Origin: DATLLN01 sp963720885
GTDB taxonomy: Bacteria > Actinomycetota > Thermoleophilia > Gaiellales > JAICJC01
Assembly: GCA_963720885.1 (NCBI GenBank)
Contig: CAVRGW010000002.1
Location: 434,001 to 498,000 of the forward strand
DNA: 64,000 bases
Direction: 5' to 3'
Shown: piece by piece, positions 42,473-51,424 of the stretch
How the letters are laid out: every line of letters begins with the position of its first letter
Position numbering within the stretch: the stretch's first letter is position 1
The notes under the pieces: generated by a model
The model's database searches: none
Seen by the model: the letters and a program-made list of their open reading frames with translations, nothing else
Told to the model about the DNA's origin: nothing
Translations under genes and position numbers: made by a program

Positions 42473-43081
42473 TTACCCGGCGACGTGCGCGTTGACGTAC
42501 GCCGTGCCCAGCTTGATGCCGGGGGCGAAGAACGACACGCCCAGGGCATTGTTCAGTGCGCCGGCGGCGGTCGCGTTGAGGTAGGCGCCGACGTTTCCGA
42601 CCCGGACGTAGGGCAGCGGCTTGGCGACCGTCGCCTGGGACAGGTCGAGGCGCAGGATCGACACCCGCACGTTCGGGTCGCCGTTGACGGCCGCGGTCAG
42701 ACGCGGATGTGCGTCGATCACGATCCGAAAGTTGGTCAGCGCCAGCTTCTTGCCGTTGGCCTGGTTGACGAACCTGAGGCCGCCGGTGTGGTTGATCTGG
42801 CCGGCCAGCGTGGCCGCATCAACCCGGCCCCAGGGGATCGGGAAGCCGAAGCCAATCGACGTCCCCTGCGGCGTGTGGCGGATCTTGACCGACGTGCCCT
42901 TGGTCGCCACCGGAGCGATGTGGTTGGCAACCAGCACTTTGGTGGTCGCCGGATCCGTCCACAGCGTGGTGCGAACACCGTCCAGCTGCACCGTCGGCGC
43001 GGCAGCGGCGCTGGCCGTGCCGACCACCATGGTCGCAGCCAGTGCCAGGAACGGCACCAGCCATCGAAGCTTGCGAGTCAT
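42473..43081 (-). CDS. Secreted protein, HtaA-like beta-rich repeat
   Basis: A 202-residue protein with a signal peptide (LRWLVPFLALAATMVVGTAS). The mature part contains FPIPWGRVDAATLAGQINHT, GGLRFVNQANGKKLALTNFR and LTAAVNGDPNVRVSILRLDL, the layout of actinobacterial HtaA-like or related surface proteins. Heme binding is known for some HtaA proteins but key Tyr/His residues cannot be assigned here. Divergent from the carH-like gene across 115 bp holding the tandem repeats. Confidence 0.65.
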   Translation of the reverse strand: MTRKLRWLVPFLALAATMVVGTASAAAAPTVQLDGVRTTLWTDPATTKVLVANHIAPVATKGTSVKIRHTPQGTSIGFGFPIPWGRVDAATLAGQINHTGGLRFVNQANGKKLALTNFRIVIDAHPRLTAAVNGDPNVRVSILRLDLSQATVAKPLPYVRVGNVGAYLNATAAGALNNALGVSFFAPGIKLGTAYVNAHVAG

Positions 43082-43135
43082 CGGGAACCCCCTTAGACGT
43101 ACTTTGGACAAACACTTGACCCTAACGGAGCAGGA

Positions 43136-43189
43136 CTGTACATGGTTATCTCTACTCTGTCAAATGTCTGTATAAAGTGTGTATACTCT
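43136..43189 (+). promoter_or_regulatory. Tandem 11-bp direct repeats, CarH-type operator
   Basis: Three contiguous 11-mers: CTGTCAAATGT (43157), CTGTATAAAGT (43168) and GTGTATACTCT (43179). A separate CTGTACATGGT lies at 43136. Known CarH operators are three head-to-tail 11-bp repeats with a TNTACA-like core, one per MerR-type DNA-binding domain. This array ends 7 bp before the carH-like ATG and can silence both divergent genes in the dark. Confidence 0.7.
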
Positions 43190-43196
43190 GTGATTG

Positions 43197-44099
43197 ATGG
43201 CCACGCCCCTTCCTGATCCGGCTCCTCGTGTTCGCATCGGCGAGCTCAGCGACCGCGTCGGAGAGTCGCCCACACTGCTGCGAGCATGGGAACGCCGCTA
43301 CGGGCTGCTCCAGCCGCAGCGCAGCGCCGGAGGCTTTCGCCTGTACGGAGCGGAGGACGAGCAGCGGGTGCGAGCGATGCAGCAGCTGCTGGCAGCCGGC
43401 GTGTCAGCCCGGCAGGCGGCCGAAGCGGTGCTCTCCACACCGGCCGGAGACGTGCCCAAGGCTCCCGACACCGATCCGGGACCGGCACAGGACGGGATCG
43501 AGGACAAGCGCTCGCGTCTCACCGAGACGCTGGCGCGGTTCGATGATGTCGGCGCGAACGCCGTGCTCGATCGTCTGCTCGCCGACGTCGGCGTCACAAC
43601 CGTGATCTCCGAGGTAATCGTCCCCTATCTCGTCGACCTCGGCGAGCGATGGGCTGATGGAAGCGCGACCATCGCCGAGGAGCACTTCGCGACCAGCCTG
43701 ATCCGCGGCCGGCTGCTGGGACTCGCCCGCGGCTGGGACGGCGGCAGCGGCCCACGCGCCCTCCTGGCATGCCCAAGCGGCGAACAGCACGACCTCGGCC
43801 TGATCTGCTTTGGGATCGCCCTGCGCGGCCATGGCTGGCGCATCACCTATCTGGGCGCCGACACCCCACAAACGACGCTGACAGAAGCCGCAGCGCAGGT
43901 CGCACCAAACATCATCGTGTTGGCAGCGACCAGGCCATCGCGTCTACGGGCGCTCGCCGGTCAGACCCGAACCGCAACCGTGCCAATCGCTGTTGCCGGA
44001 AATGGAGCGACGCGCCGAGTCGCCGACGAGATCGGCGCAACACTCCTCGACGTCGATCCTGTCACCGCCGCCGCTCGGGTGGCAGCGGACGTGCGATGA
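43197..44099 (+). CDS. carH: CarH/LitR-type B12-dependent photoreceptor repressor
   Basis: A 300-residue protein. Residues 12-80 form a MerR helix-turn-helix (RIGELSDRVGESPTLLRAWE). A four-helix B12-capping bundle carries the Wx9EH photoreceptor motif: Trp152, Glu162, His163 in RWADGSATIAEEHFATS. The Rossmann B12 domain has the lower axial His198 in GEQHDLGLICFG and then ITYLGADTP. Adenosylcobalamin-bound CarH represses in the dark; light breaks the Co-C bond and releases DNA. It is first in a five-gene run with overlapping starts. Confidence 0.87.
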   Translation: MATPLPDPAPRVRIGELSDRVGESPTLLRAWERRYGLLQPQRSAGGFRLYGAEDEQRVRAMQQLLAAGVSARQAAEAVLSTPAGDVPKAPDTDPGPAQDGIEDKRSRLTETLARFDDVGANAVLDRLLADVGVTTVISEVIVPYLVDLGERWADGSATIAEEHFATSLIRGRLLGLARGWDGGSGPRALLACPSGEQHDLGLICFGIALRGHGWRITYLGADTPQTTLTEAAAQVAPNIIVLAATRPSRLRALAGQTRTATVPIAVAGNGATRRVADEIGATLLDVDPVTAAARVAADVR

Positions 44100-44587
44100 G
44101 CCTTGCGCACCAGACCACCGGCTGGCACGTCGCTCGTTGGGGCCGGCTGGGCTCGATCGAAACCGCCGTCAAGTCCTGTGCGTTCCTATGCGCGTACGTC
44201 GCTCTGGCAACGTCGATTTCGACCGGGTGGTCGACCCCCGGCCGGGTCAGAGTCGCCGAACTGGTGCTGATCGGCATCGCGACCCTCGGGCTCTTGGCGG
44301 CGATCGGAGACCGCCTCCTGGAACACGAGGTCGTCGCGATGGTGTTCGTTTGTTTCAACAACCTTGCTCACCTGGCGCTGCTTGCGAGCCTGGTCACGAC
44401 GGCCGGCCCTGGTCGCCTGCTGACCGCGTTCGCGGTGCTCATGCTGTGCGGCGAGCTGGTCAAGATCCGGTTCTTGCGCTCCACCGGGTTCACGGTTCGA
44501 AACGCGCCGGTGTCGATCGTGATCAGACTCACGGCCGCCTATGCCGTGGTGTACGCGCTGGCCGCGCTGGTGTGGGCGTGGCGATGA
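44096..44587 (+). CDS. Membrane protein of unknown function in the carH operon
   Basis: A 163-residue protein with four hydrophobic helices (SCAFLCAYVALATSIS, VAELVLIGIATLGLLAAIGD, FNNLAHLALLASLVTTAG, VIRLTAAYAVVYALAALVWA). ATG 44096 overlaps the carH stop (ATGA). No family is recognised. Position right after the photoreceptor suggests light-induced expression. Confidence 0.7.
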   Translation: MSLAHQTTGWHVARWGRLGSIETAVKSCAFLCAYVALATSISTGWSTPGRVRVAELVLIGIATLGLLAAIGDRLLEHEVVAMVFVCFNNLAHLALLASLVTTAGPGRLLTAFAVLMLCGELVKIRFLRSTGFTVRNAPVSIVIRLTAAYAVVYALAALVWAWR

Positions 44588-45126
44588 TCCGCCCCCAGCC
44601 GCACGAGACGGGCGTGTGGTCGTCGTCGCATAGACGGCGAAGCGATGGCGCGATCGAATCGACACAGCGGATGGTCGCCCCGCGGCCGGTCGTCGAGCGC
44701 ACTGTCGACGGCGCGATGATGCTCGGAGCAGCGTACTGGCGCGAGGTGGAACGTCTGACTCGCGGGCTGGTGCGAATGCGCAGCCGCGGCAGCGGTCTGG
44801 AACTTCGCGTCGCACGCCGCGGGCCGGCGCTGCTGCGCTTCGGTACGCCGCAGGTCTCGGTTGCTTCGGATGCGGTGTCGACGACCTACCCGATCGCCGG
44901 AGGCATGCTGGCGCGCCGCGCGGCCGGGTCGATCACGCTCTCGGTGCACGGTGTGTCAGGCCCCGTGGAGCTGCGCTCGGCCATCGCCGGCTACCACCCC
45001 ACGCTCGCGGCGCGCCCGGGAGCGCCGGCGTGGACCGGCGAGCTCTACGATCAGATCCAGGCACGCGTCCACGCACGGGTCAGCCGACGCTATTTTCACC
45101 GCCTGATCGATCGGGCTGCCCCATGA
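44584..45126 (+). CDS. Unknown protein in the carH operon
   Basis: A 180-residue soluble protein, basic, with ERTVDGAMMLGAAYWREVER, a beta-rich centre (GSGLELRVARRGPALLRFGT, STTYPIAGGMLARRAAGSIT) and a helical end (QARVHARVSRRYFHRLIDRA). No motif or family is recognised. ATG 44584 overlaps the previous stop by 4 bases and its stop overlaps the next start, so it is a true member of the operon. Confidence 0.7.
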   Translation: MIRPQPHETGVWSSSHRRRSDGAIESTQRMVAPRPVVERTVDGAMMLGAAYWREVERLTRGLVRMRSRGSGLELRVARRGPALLRFGTPQVSVASDAVSTTYPIAGGMLARRAAGSITLSVHGVSGPVELRSAIAGYHPTLAARPGAPAWTGELYDQIQARVHARVSRRYFHRLIDRAAP

Positions 45127-46028
45127 GGATCGCCGTCTTCGGCGCGTCGGGCACCGTCGGATCGGCGCTGCTCCCCCTCCTCGCACGCGAACGCGAAGTG
45201 ATCGCGGTCTCCCGCAGGGCGCACACCGAGGGTGGCACCAACGTCCGCTGGGTCACGGCGGACGTGACCGACCCAAACAGCGTCGAGCATGCTCTCGAGG
45301 GCGTCGAGGTCGTGGTCTATCTCGTCCACTCGCTCGGCCATGCAGACTTCGCCGCCCGAGACCGCCGCGCCGCGTCGATCGTCGCACGAGCAGCAGAGGC
45401 TCAGCACGTCCGCCAGATCGTGTACCTGGGCGGGCTGGGGGACGAGTCCGATGACCTGTCCGACCACCTTCAAAGCCGCCGCGACACCGAGCGTCATCTT
45501 GCATCGGGGAGCGTCCCTGTCACCACGATCCGCGCCGGCATGGTGGTCGGGCCTGGAAGCGCCGCGTTCGACACAATCCTCGCCCTGGTCGACCGGCTGC
45601 CGGGAATGGTCTGCCCGCGATGGGTGTCAACCCCCACCCAACCGATCGCCATCACCGACATCGCCCGCTACATCGCCGGCGTCTGCGGCAACCCCGAAGC
45701 ACTCGGCCAGACCTACGACGCGGGCGGCCCCGAAGTCATGACGTACCGCCAGATGATCGAACGCATCGCCCGCATCCGCCACCGCCACCCACTCATCATC
45801 GAGGTGCCCTTCCTCACCCCCAGACTCTCCTCGCTCTGGCTACGACTCGTCACCCCAGTCCAGGCCAGCGTCGCCCGACCACTGATCGACGGCCTGCGCA
45901 ACCCGACAGTCGCCCACGACACCCGCCTGCAAACCCTGGTGCCGTTCGAGCTCACCAGCTTCGACACCGCCGCCCAGGCCGCCATCAGCGCCGCGCGGCC
46001 CCGCGATCGCAGCGAGCGGCTGACGTGA
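45123..46028 (+). CDS. NAD(P)H-binding atypical SDR
   Basis: A 301-residue protein with FGASGTVGSALLPLLARE (GXXGXXG cofactor site), VVYLVHSLGHADFAARDRR, VYLGGLGDESDDLSDHLQSR and TTIRAGMVVGPGSAAFD. This is the NmrA/atypical SDR group with a HS-L-G motif as in proteins carrying DUF2867, but the DUF2867 domain is absent. Such proteins recur beside LitR/CarH genes. Coupled on both sides by overlaps. Confidence 0.85.
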   Translation: MRIAVFGASGTVGSALLPLLAREREVIAVSRRAHTEGGTNVRWVTADVTDPNSVEHALEGVEVVVYLVHSLGHADFAARDRRAASIVARAAEAQHVRQIVYLGGLGDESDDLSDHLQSRRDTERHLASGSVPVTTIRAGMVVGPGSAAFDTILALVDRLPGMVCPRWVSTPTQPIAITDIARYIAGVCGNPEALGQTYDAGGPEVMTYRQMIERIARIRHRHPLIIEVPFLTPRLSSLWLRLVTPVQASVARPLIDGLRNPTVAHDTRLQTLVPFELTSFDTAAQAAISAARPRDRSERLT

Positions 46029-48103
46029 CCGCGCCGTTGTGTGCGATCTCGGTCGGTCGGCGTCGCCGCTGGCTGGTGTTCGGGGTGGCGCTCATGCTGA
46101 TCGCCCTCGCCGCGCCGCTGGGCACGAAGTTCCAAAACGCCCAGCAGAACGACCCGTCCGCGTTTCTTCCCGGTGGCGCGGAGTCGGTGCGCTCGCTCGA
46201 CCAGCAACGCCAGTTCCCCTCGGGAGCCGAAACGCCCGCCGTGACGGTGTTCCACCGCGCCGCGGGCCTGACGGCGGCCGACCGCCAGGCGATCGCCGCA
46301 TTCGCCGACAAACTGAACTCAGACCCGGTGGCGCACTCCCGCCCGACATCACCGCCGCTGCCGTCCGAGGATGGGACATCGCTGCTCGTGGTCACGCCGC
46401 TCGCCGTGTCGGGCGACGCCGACGCATTGACATCGGCGGTGGACGAGATCCGAGCCCGCGCGCACGCCGAGCGCGGAGAAGGCCTGCAAGCGGAGGTGTC
46501 GGGCCCAGCCGGCTACTCGACCGACGCCATCAAGGTGTTCAACGGCATCAACACGACCCTGTTCGCCGCCGCCCTGGTGCTGGTGCTGGTGCTGCTGGTG
46601 CTGATCTATCGCAGCCCGGTGTTCTGGATCATCCCGATCCTCTCGGTGGTCGCCGCCGAGCAGCTGCTGCGAGCGGCCGGCTACGCCTTGACCGAGGTTG
46701 GCGTGACCGTCAACGGGCAGACCGCCGGCATCGCGCTGATCCTGGTGTTCGGCGCCGGCACCGACTACGCCCTGCTGCTGGTCGCCCGCTACCGCGAGGA
46801 GCTGCGCCGCAACGAGAGCACCTACCAGGCCATGCGCCTCGCGCTGGCCGGCGCGGCGCCGGCAATCATCGCCTCCGCAGGAACCGTCATCGCAGCACTG
46901 CTGGTCGTCACACTCGCAGAGGTGAACTCCACAGCCGGGCTGGGACCCCTCTCAGCAGTCGGGGTGGGATTGGCCATGATCTCGTCGCTGACGCTGCTCC
47001 CGGCGCTGCTTTTGATCGGCGGACGACGCGCCTTCTGGCCGTTCGTGCCACACCCCGGCGATACGGGGACAGACGCGACGCACGGCCGCTGGCGGCGGCT
47101 TGGGGATCGCATCGCGCGACGGCCCCGCGCGACCTGGATCGGCAGCCTTGCCATCCTGCTCCTGCTCGCGACCGGACTGACGACGTTCTCCACCGACCTC
47201 ACCACCGCGGACTCGTTCCGCGGAGAACCCGAGGCCGTCCGCGGACAGCGACTGATCTCGCAGTCATTCCCCGCCGGATCCAACGCGCCCACCGTCGTCA
47301 TCGTCCCCGACGCCGCCCGCGTCACAGCCGTCGCCAAAGCCGCGACAGGCGTCCCCGGTGTCGCAGACGTCTCGTCTCGCTCCGAGCAGGGACCGCCAGG
47401 CACGAAGCTGTCGGTGACGCTGGAGGCTGATCCCTATTCGACCAGCGCCTTCGACGTGATCGAGCCGCTCCGGGACGCGGTGAAACACGCTGGGGGCACC
47501 GATGTCACCGTCGGCGGCCCAACAGCCGAGGAACACGACCTCCGCGCCGCATCCGCTCGCGACAACAAGCTGCTCGTCCCCCTGATCCTGGCCGTGGTGC
47601 TCGTGATCCTGATCGCCCTTCTCCGCGCCCTCGTCGCACCCGTACTCCTCGTTGCAACCGTGGTCGTTTCATACCTGGCCGCGCTGGGAGCAAGCTCCGT
47701 GATCTTCACCGAGCTCTTCGGGTTCGCCGGCACCGACCCCTCCTTCCCATTGCTCGCCTTCCTCTTCTTGGTCGCACTCGGCGTCGACTACAACATCTTC
47801 CTGATGGCCCGCGTCCGCGAAGAAACCCCACGCCACGGCACCCGAGAAGGCATGCTCCGCGGCCTCGCCGTCACCGGCGGCGTCATCACCTCAGCAGGCA
47901 TCGTGCTCGCCGGCACCTTCCTCGTACTCGGCGTACTCCCACTCGTCGCACTCACCGAGATCGGCTTCGTCGTCGCCCTCGGCGTCCTGATCGACACCAC
48001 CCTCGTGCGAAGCGTGCTCGTCCCCGCACTCGTACTCGACCTCGACGCACGCATCTGGTGGCCCTCACTCGCCCTCTCCAAATCCCGACTCTCGCGCCAC
48101 TGA
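46025..48103 (+). CDS. MMPL/RND-type membrane transporter
   Basis: A 692-residue transporter from GTG 46025. It has two repeats, each of one helix, an extracytoplasmic domain and five helices. Conserved charged segments are GAGTDYALLLVARYREELR (first repeat) and LGVDYNIFLMARVREETP (second), with the proton-relay Asp-Tyr pairs. Actinobacterial MMPL proteins export lipids or small molecules. As last gene of the carH operon it may export a light-protective lipid or pigment precursor, an inference. Confidence 0.92.
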   Translation: MTAPLCAISVGRRRRWLVFGVALMLIALAAPLGTKFQNAQQNDPSAFLPGGAESVRSLDQQRQFPSGAETPAVTVFHRAAGLTAADRQAIAAFADKLNSDPVAHSRPTSPPLPSEDGTSLLVVTPLAVSGDADALTSAVDEIRARAHAERGEGLQAEVSGPAGYSTDAIKVFNGINTTLFAAALVLVLVLLVLIYRSPVFWIIPILSVVAAEQLLRAAGYALTEVGVTVNGQTAGIALILVFGAGTDYALLLVARYREELRRNESTYQAMRLALAGAAPAIIASAGTVIAALLVVTLAEVNSTAGLGPLSAVGVGLAMISSLTLLPALLLIGGRRAFWPFVPHPGDTGTDATHGRWRRLGDRIARRPRATWIGSLAILLLLATGLTTFSTDLTTADSFRGEPEAVRGQRLISQSFPAGSNAPTVVIVPDAARVTAVAKAATGVPGVADVSSRSEQGPPGTKLSVTLEADPYSTSAFDVIEPLRDAVKHAGGTDVTVGGPTAEEHDLRAASARDNKLLVPLILAVVLVILIALLRALVAPVLLVATVVVSYLAALGASSVIFTELFGFAGTDPSFPLLAFLFLVALGVDYNIFLMARVREETPRHGTREGMLRGLAVTGGVITSAGIVLAGTFLVLGVLPLVALTEIGFVVALGVLIDTTLVRSVLVPALVLDLDARIWWPSLALSKSRLSRH

Positions 48104-48211
48104 CAGCGCGCCCCGGTGTTGGCTGAGCAAGGCAGCGAGACCGCCACTCACCAGGCGGCCGCGATCCGCTCATCGAGCCGGACCAGACCGGCGCCACGAG
48201 AGTGTCTGAAG

Positions 48212-49041
48212 TTACGGCGACGTCGCCTGCATGCGCTCCAACCAGTCCCCCACAAGAGCCTGGAACACGGCGGGCCGCTCGATCCGGCCAAGGTGATGAC
48301 CGGCCATGTCGATGACCGCGTAGGTGGCTCGTGGGAACTCCTCGATCAGGCTCCACGCGCCGCGGTAGCCGACGGTCGAGTCCTGGCGGCCGGCGAGGAT
48401 CAGGCTCGGCTGCGCGAACGGGGCGCTGCCATGACCGGCGTTTACAGGGAGCACGTAGTTGGCTTCCAGTCGTTCCAGGAAGGCGTAATCGGCAGCCCGG
48501 TATGCGGGCATGTCGTGGGCTCGGATCTCGTCGACCACCGTTGCTCGTGGGCTAGCAGGGCGTCGGGGATCCATTGCTCGTCGGGTGCGAGATCCGTGAA
48601 GATCGACCGATCCTCGATCAGCGTGACCGGGTCGGGAGTGTCGCGTGTGCCGTCAGCCGCCGGTACATCCGGGACGAGCAGTGCGGCGCCTCGCAGTCGT
48701 CCGGGCATCGATCGCACAAGTGCCAGCGCGAGGTACCCGCCGTAGGAGTTGCCGGCGACGGCGAACGGTGCGTTCGGTATCACCGCGTCGATGAAGCCGG
48801 TGAGGATTGAGAGCACCTGCTGCTGCGTCGAGAGCCACTCGGGCGCAGGGGTGGCGCCGTGACCGGGGAGGTCCAGGTAGGTGCGCTGCCAGCCGGGGTG
48901 GGCCTCGAAGATCGGTTCGAGATCGGCCACCATGTAGCGGCGATCCGCCGACCACCCGTGAATGAGCAGGATCGGCCGGCCCTTGCCTCGCACCTCGTAG
49001 GAGATCGGGATGCCGTTGATTGTTTCGGTCTGGTGGGTCAC
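48212..49041 (-). CDS. Alpha/beta hydrolase, one frameshift
   Basis: Start GTG 49041. LLIHGWSADRR (oxyanion region), YLDLPGHGATP, the nucleophile Ser in VAGNSYGGYLALAL, then a frame break near 48538-48543, then SLILAGRQDSTVGYRGAWSL (acid Asp) and DMAGHHLGRIERP (catalytic His). One base is missing before TVVDEIRAHDMP. Joined length is about 276 residues. It is divergent from tetR with a palindrome between, so it is probably repressed by that regulator. Confidence 0.85.
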
Positions 49042-49050
49042 GGTGCGCTA

Positions 49051-49074
49051 AGATAACTGACGCATCAGTTATCT
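49051..49074. promoter_or_regulatory. TetR operator, perfect palindrome
   Basis: AGATAACTGA-CGCA-TCAGTTATCT, 10-bp arms, 10 bp from the hydrolase start and 29 bp from the tetR start. It is an obvious operator for the adjacent TetR protein over both promoters. Confidence 0.8.
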
Positions 49075-49102
49075 GCAATCCCAGGTCCGTCGGAGGTACC
49101 GG

Positions 49103-49735
49103 GTGAGTCCCAGACCGAGCGTCGAGGCGCAGCGACGAGAGGATGTTCTGGAGGTGACCTGGGAGCTGATCATCGAGGTTGGCCCCGCCAGTGTCCGGAT
49201 CGCGGATATCGCCGCGCGCACCGGGACGAGCACCGCCACGGTGCACTACTACTTCAAGACCAAGAGCGAGGTGCTGGAGGAGACGTTCCGCTACGCGGTC
49301 GAGGAGTCGCGGCGACGCTCGGAGGCTGCGCTGGAGGGCGTCCAGGATCCGTGGGATCGGCTGGTGGCGCTGATCGACGCGCAGCTTCCGCAGGGCCAGG
49401 GTCGGCGGGCCTGGGCGTTGTGGCTGCAGCTGTGGAGCGAAGCCCTCGTCGACGCGTCGCTGCGCGCGTTGAACCAGGAGGCATATCAGCGCTGGGCCGA
49501 CCTGATGGAGAGCATCGTCTGCGACGGCCAGCACAGCGGCCGGTTCCGCGAGATCCCGGCCGGCGACTTCGTGATTCGCCTCCTGACGATGATGGATGGG
49601 CTGGCCATCCAGATGCTGATGGACGCGGACGAGATCGACGTCGAGCGGTCGCGCAGGTTACTGCTGGGGTTCGTGCAGGATCAGCTCGGCGTGCCGGAGT
49701 CGACGAGGCCGGTCGTCGGCGGTGGCGTGGCGTGA
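49103..49735 (+). CDS. TetR family regulator (BetI/TetR_C-type)
   Basis: A 210-residue protein: SVRIADIAARTGTSTATVHY (helix-turn-helix, residues about 30-50), YFKTKSEVLEETF. The C-domain has LWLQLWSEALVDASLRALNQ, as in the BetI-like group. CGGAGG precedes GTG 49103. The next gene (BKACE) starts within its stop codon, so the regulator and catabolic genes are one transcript. Confidence 0.9.
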   Translation: MSPRPSVEAQRREDVLEVTWELIIEVGPASVRIADIAARTGTSTATVHYYFKTKSEVLEETFRYAVEESRRRSEAALEGVQDPWDRLVALIDAQLPQGQGRRAWALWLQLWSEALVDASLRALNQEAYQRWADLMESIVCDGQHSGRFREIPAGDFVIRLLTMMDGLAIQMLMDADEIDVERSRRLLLGFVQDQLGVPESTRPVVGGGVA

Positions 49736-50622
49736 ACTGGGAGCCGTTCATCACGTGCGCGATCACCGGCAGCGGCGCGTCACAGGACGTCCATCCCGAC
49801 CTGCCGATCTCGCCGGCCCAGATCGCCGACGCCGCGATCGACGCGGCGCGTGCCGGCGCGGCGATCGTGCACTGCCACGTCCGCGATCCCGAGACCGGCT
49901 CGCCGAGTCGCGACGTGGCGCTCTACCGCGAGGTCGTCGAGCGGATCCGAAGCAGCGACGTCGACGTGCTGATCAACCTCACCACCGGCATGGGCGGTGA
50001 CCTGGTGATCGGCATGGGCGGGGCGGACGACACGCCGGGGCCGGGAAGCGACTTCGTCGGCCCCGGCGAGCGGATCAACCATGTCCGAGAGCTTCGGCCC
50101 GACATCTGCACGCTCGACTGCGGCTCGATGAACTTCGGCGACGGCGACATGATCTACGCGGCGCCGCCGACGTACCTGCGAGCCGGGGCCGAAGCCATCC
50201 GCGCCCTGGGCGTGAAGCCCGAGCTCGAGGTGTTCGATCTCGGCCAGCTCTCGTTCGTGAACCGGATGGTCGCCGAAGGCCTAATCGACGACCCGCCGTT
50301 CATCCAGGTCTGCCTCGGGATCCCGTGGCTGGCGCCCGCAACCACCACCGCGATGTCGGCCTTCGTCCACGACCTGCCGCCGAACTGCGTGTGGTCGGGA
50401 TTCGGGATCGGCCGGATGGAGATGCCGATGCTCGCCCAGGCAATGGTGCTCGGCGGCAACCTGAGGGTCGGCCTCGAGGACAACCTCTACCTCTCCCGCG
50501 GCGTGTTCGCATCCAACGCCCAGCTGGTCGACCGTGCCGTGGGCATCGTCGAGCGCCTCGGCGGAACCATCGCCGGCCCTGCGACCGTGCGCCAGCGCCT
50601 GCGCCTCGACCCGCCCTCGTGA
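49732..50622 (+). CDS. BKACE-family beta-keto acid cleavage enzyme
   Basis: A 296-residue TIM-barrel enzyme: ITCAITGSGASQDVHPDLPI, AAIVHCHVRDPETGSPS (zinc ligands His-X-His), INLTTGMGG, TLDCGSMNFG and VWSGFGIGRMEMPML, GLEDNLYLSRG (third zinc ligand region). The family condenses a beta-keto acid with acetyl-CoA to give acetoacetate and a new acyl-CoA. Known substrates include 3-keto-5-aminohexanoate and dehydrocarnitine. With the SDR downstream a beta-hydroxy acid catabolic pathway is plausible. Confidence 0.9.
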   Translation: MNWEPFITCAITGSGASQDVHPDLPISPAQIADAAIDAARAGAAIVHCHVRDPETGSPSRDVALYREVVERIRSSDVDVLINLTTGMGGDLVIGMGGADDTPGPGSDFVGPGERINHVRELRPDICTLDCGSMNFGDGDMIYAAPPTYLRAGAEAIRALGVKPELEVFDLGQLSFVNRMVAEGLIDDPPFIQVCLGIPWLAPATTTAMSAFVHDLPPNCVWSGFGIGRMEMPMLAQAMVLGGNLRVGLEDNLYLSRGVFASNAQLVDRAVGIVERLGGTIAGPATVRQRLRLDPPS

Positions 50623-51379
50623 TGGCTCAACGGGTCGCCGTCACAGCCGCCTGCGGCGGAATCGGACTGGCAGTCGCCGAAGCGTTCCTCGCCCAGGACG
50701 CCCAGGTTCACGTCTGCGACCTCGACGCCACGGCAGTCGCATCCGCCCGCGCCGGGGACTGCTCGCAACCGAAATCGACGTCGCCGACCTGGATGCGCTC
50801 GACAGCTGGATCGAGGACGTGACCGCGGCCGGCGGCATCGACGTGCTCATCAACAACGCCGGTACCTCCGGGCCGACGGCGCTGATCGAAGACGTCGACG
50901 CCGCTGAATGGGAACGATGCCTCGCCGTCAGCCTGACCAGCCACTACCGCACCTGCGCACGCGTCGCCCCGACCATGAAGGCCGCCGGACGCGGTTCCAT
51001 CATCAACATCTCATCCACCGCGGGACTGTACGGAATCGGCATGCGGGCGCCATACGTCGCGGCGAAATGGGCCGTGGTCGGGCTGACGAAGACCCTCGCC
51101 ATCGAGCTCGGCGGCCACGGCGTCCGGGTCAACGCAATCTGCCCCGGATCCGTCGACGGCGACCGCATGCGCGGCGTGATCGAACGCGAGGCCACGGCCC
51201 GCCATGCATCACCCGACGACGTGCAACGCGAGTACCTCCAGGGCCAGTCGATCGCGCGGTTCGTCCAGCCCGGCGAAATCGCAGACCTCTGCCTATTCCT
51301 CGCATCCGACGCCGCCACCATGATCAACGGCCAGGCGATCGCGGTCGACGGCCACACCGAGACCTTCCACATCATCTGA
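50622..51379 (+). CDS. Short-chain dehydrogenase, one frameshift
   Basis: ATG 50622 overlaps the BKACE stop (TGATG). VAVTAACGGIGLAVAEAFLA (cofactor loop) is in the first frame. After a missing base in the GGGG run near 50755 it continues LLATEIDVADLDALDSW, DVLINNAGTSGP, SIINISSTAGLYGIGMRAPY with catalytic Ser, and YVAAKWAVVGLTKTLAIELG with Tyr/Lys. Length about 252 residues, normal. It may oxidise the beta-hydroxy acid that feeds the BKACE enzyme. Confidence 0.87.
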
Positions 51380-51398
51380 CGCCCGAACTGGCCCCGCT

Positions 51399-51424
51399 CT
51401 GCCGGGCTGTAGCCCTCCCGGCAG
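51399..51424 (+). terminator. Hairpin terminator after the SDR gene
   Basis: CTGCCGGG / CCCGGCAG, 8-bp stem with a 10-nt loop, 20 bp past the stop. The 430 bp that follow, up to repeat copy B, contain no gene I can support. Confidence 0.65.
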
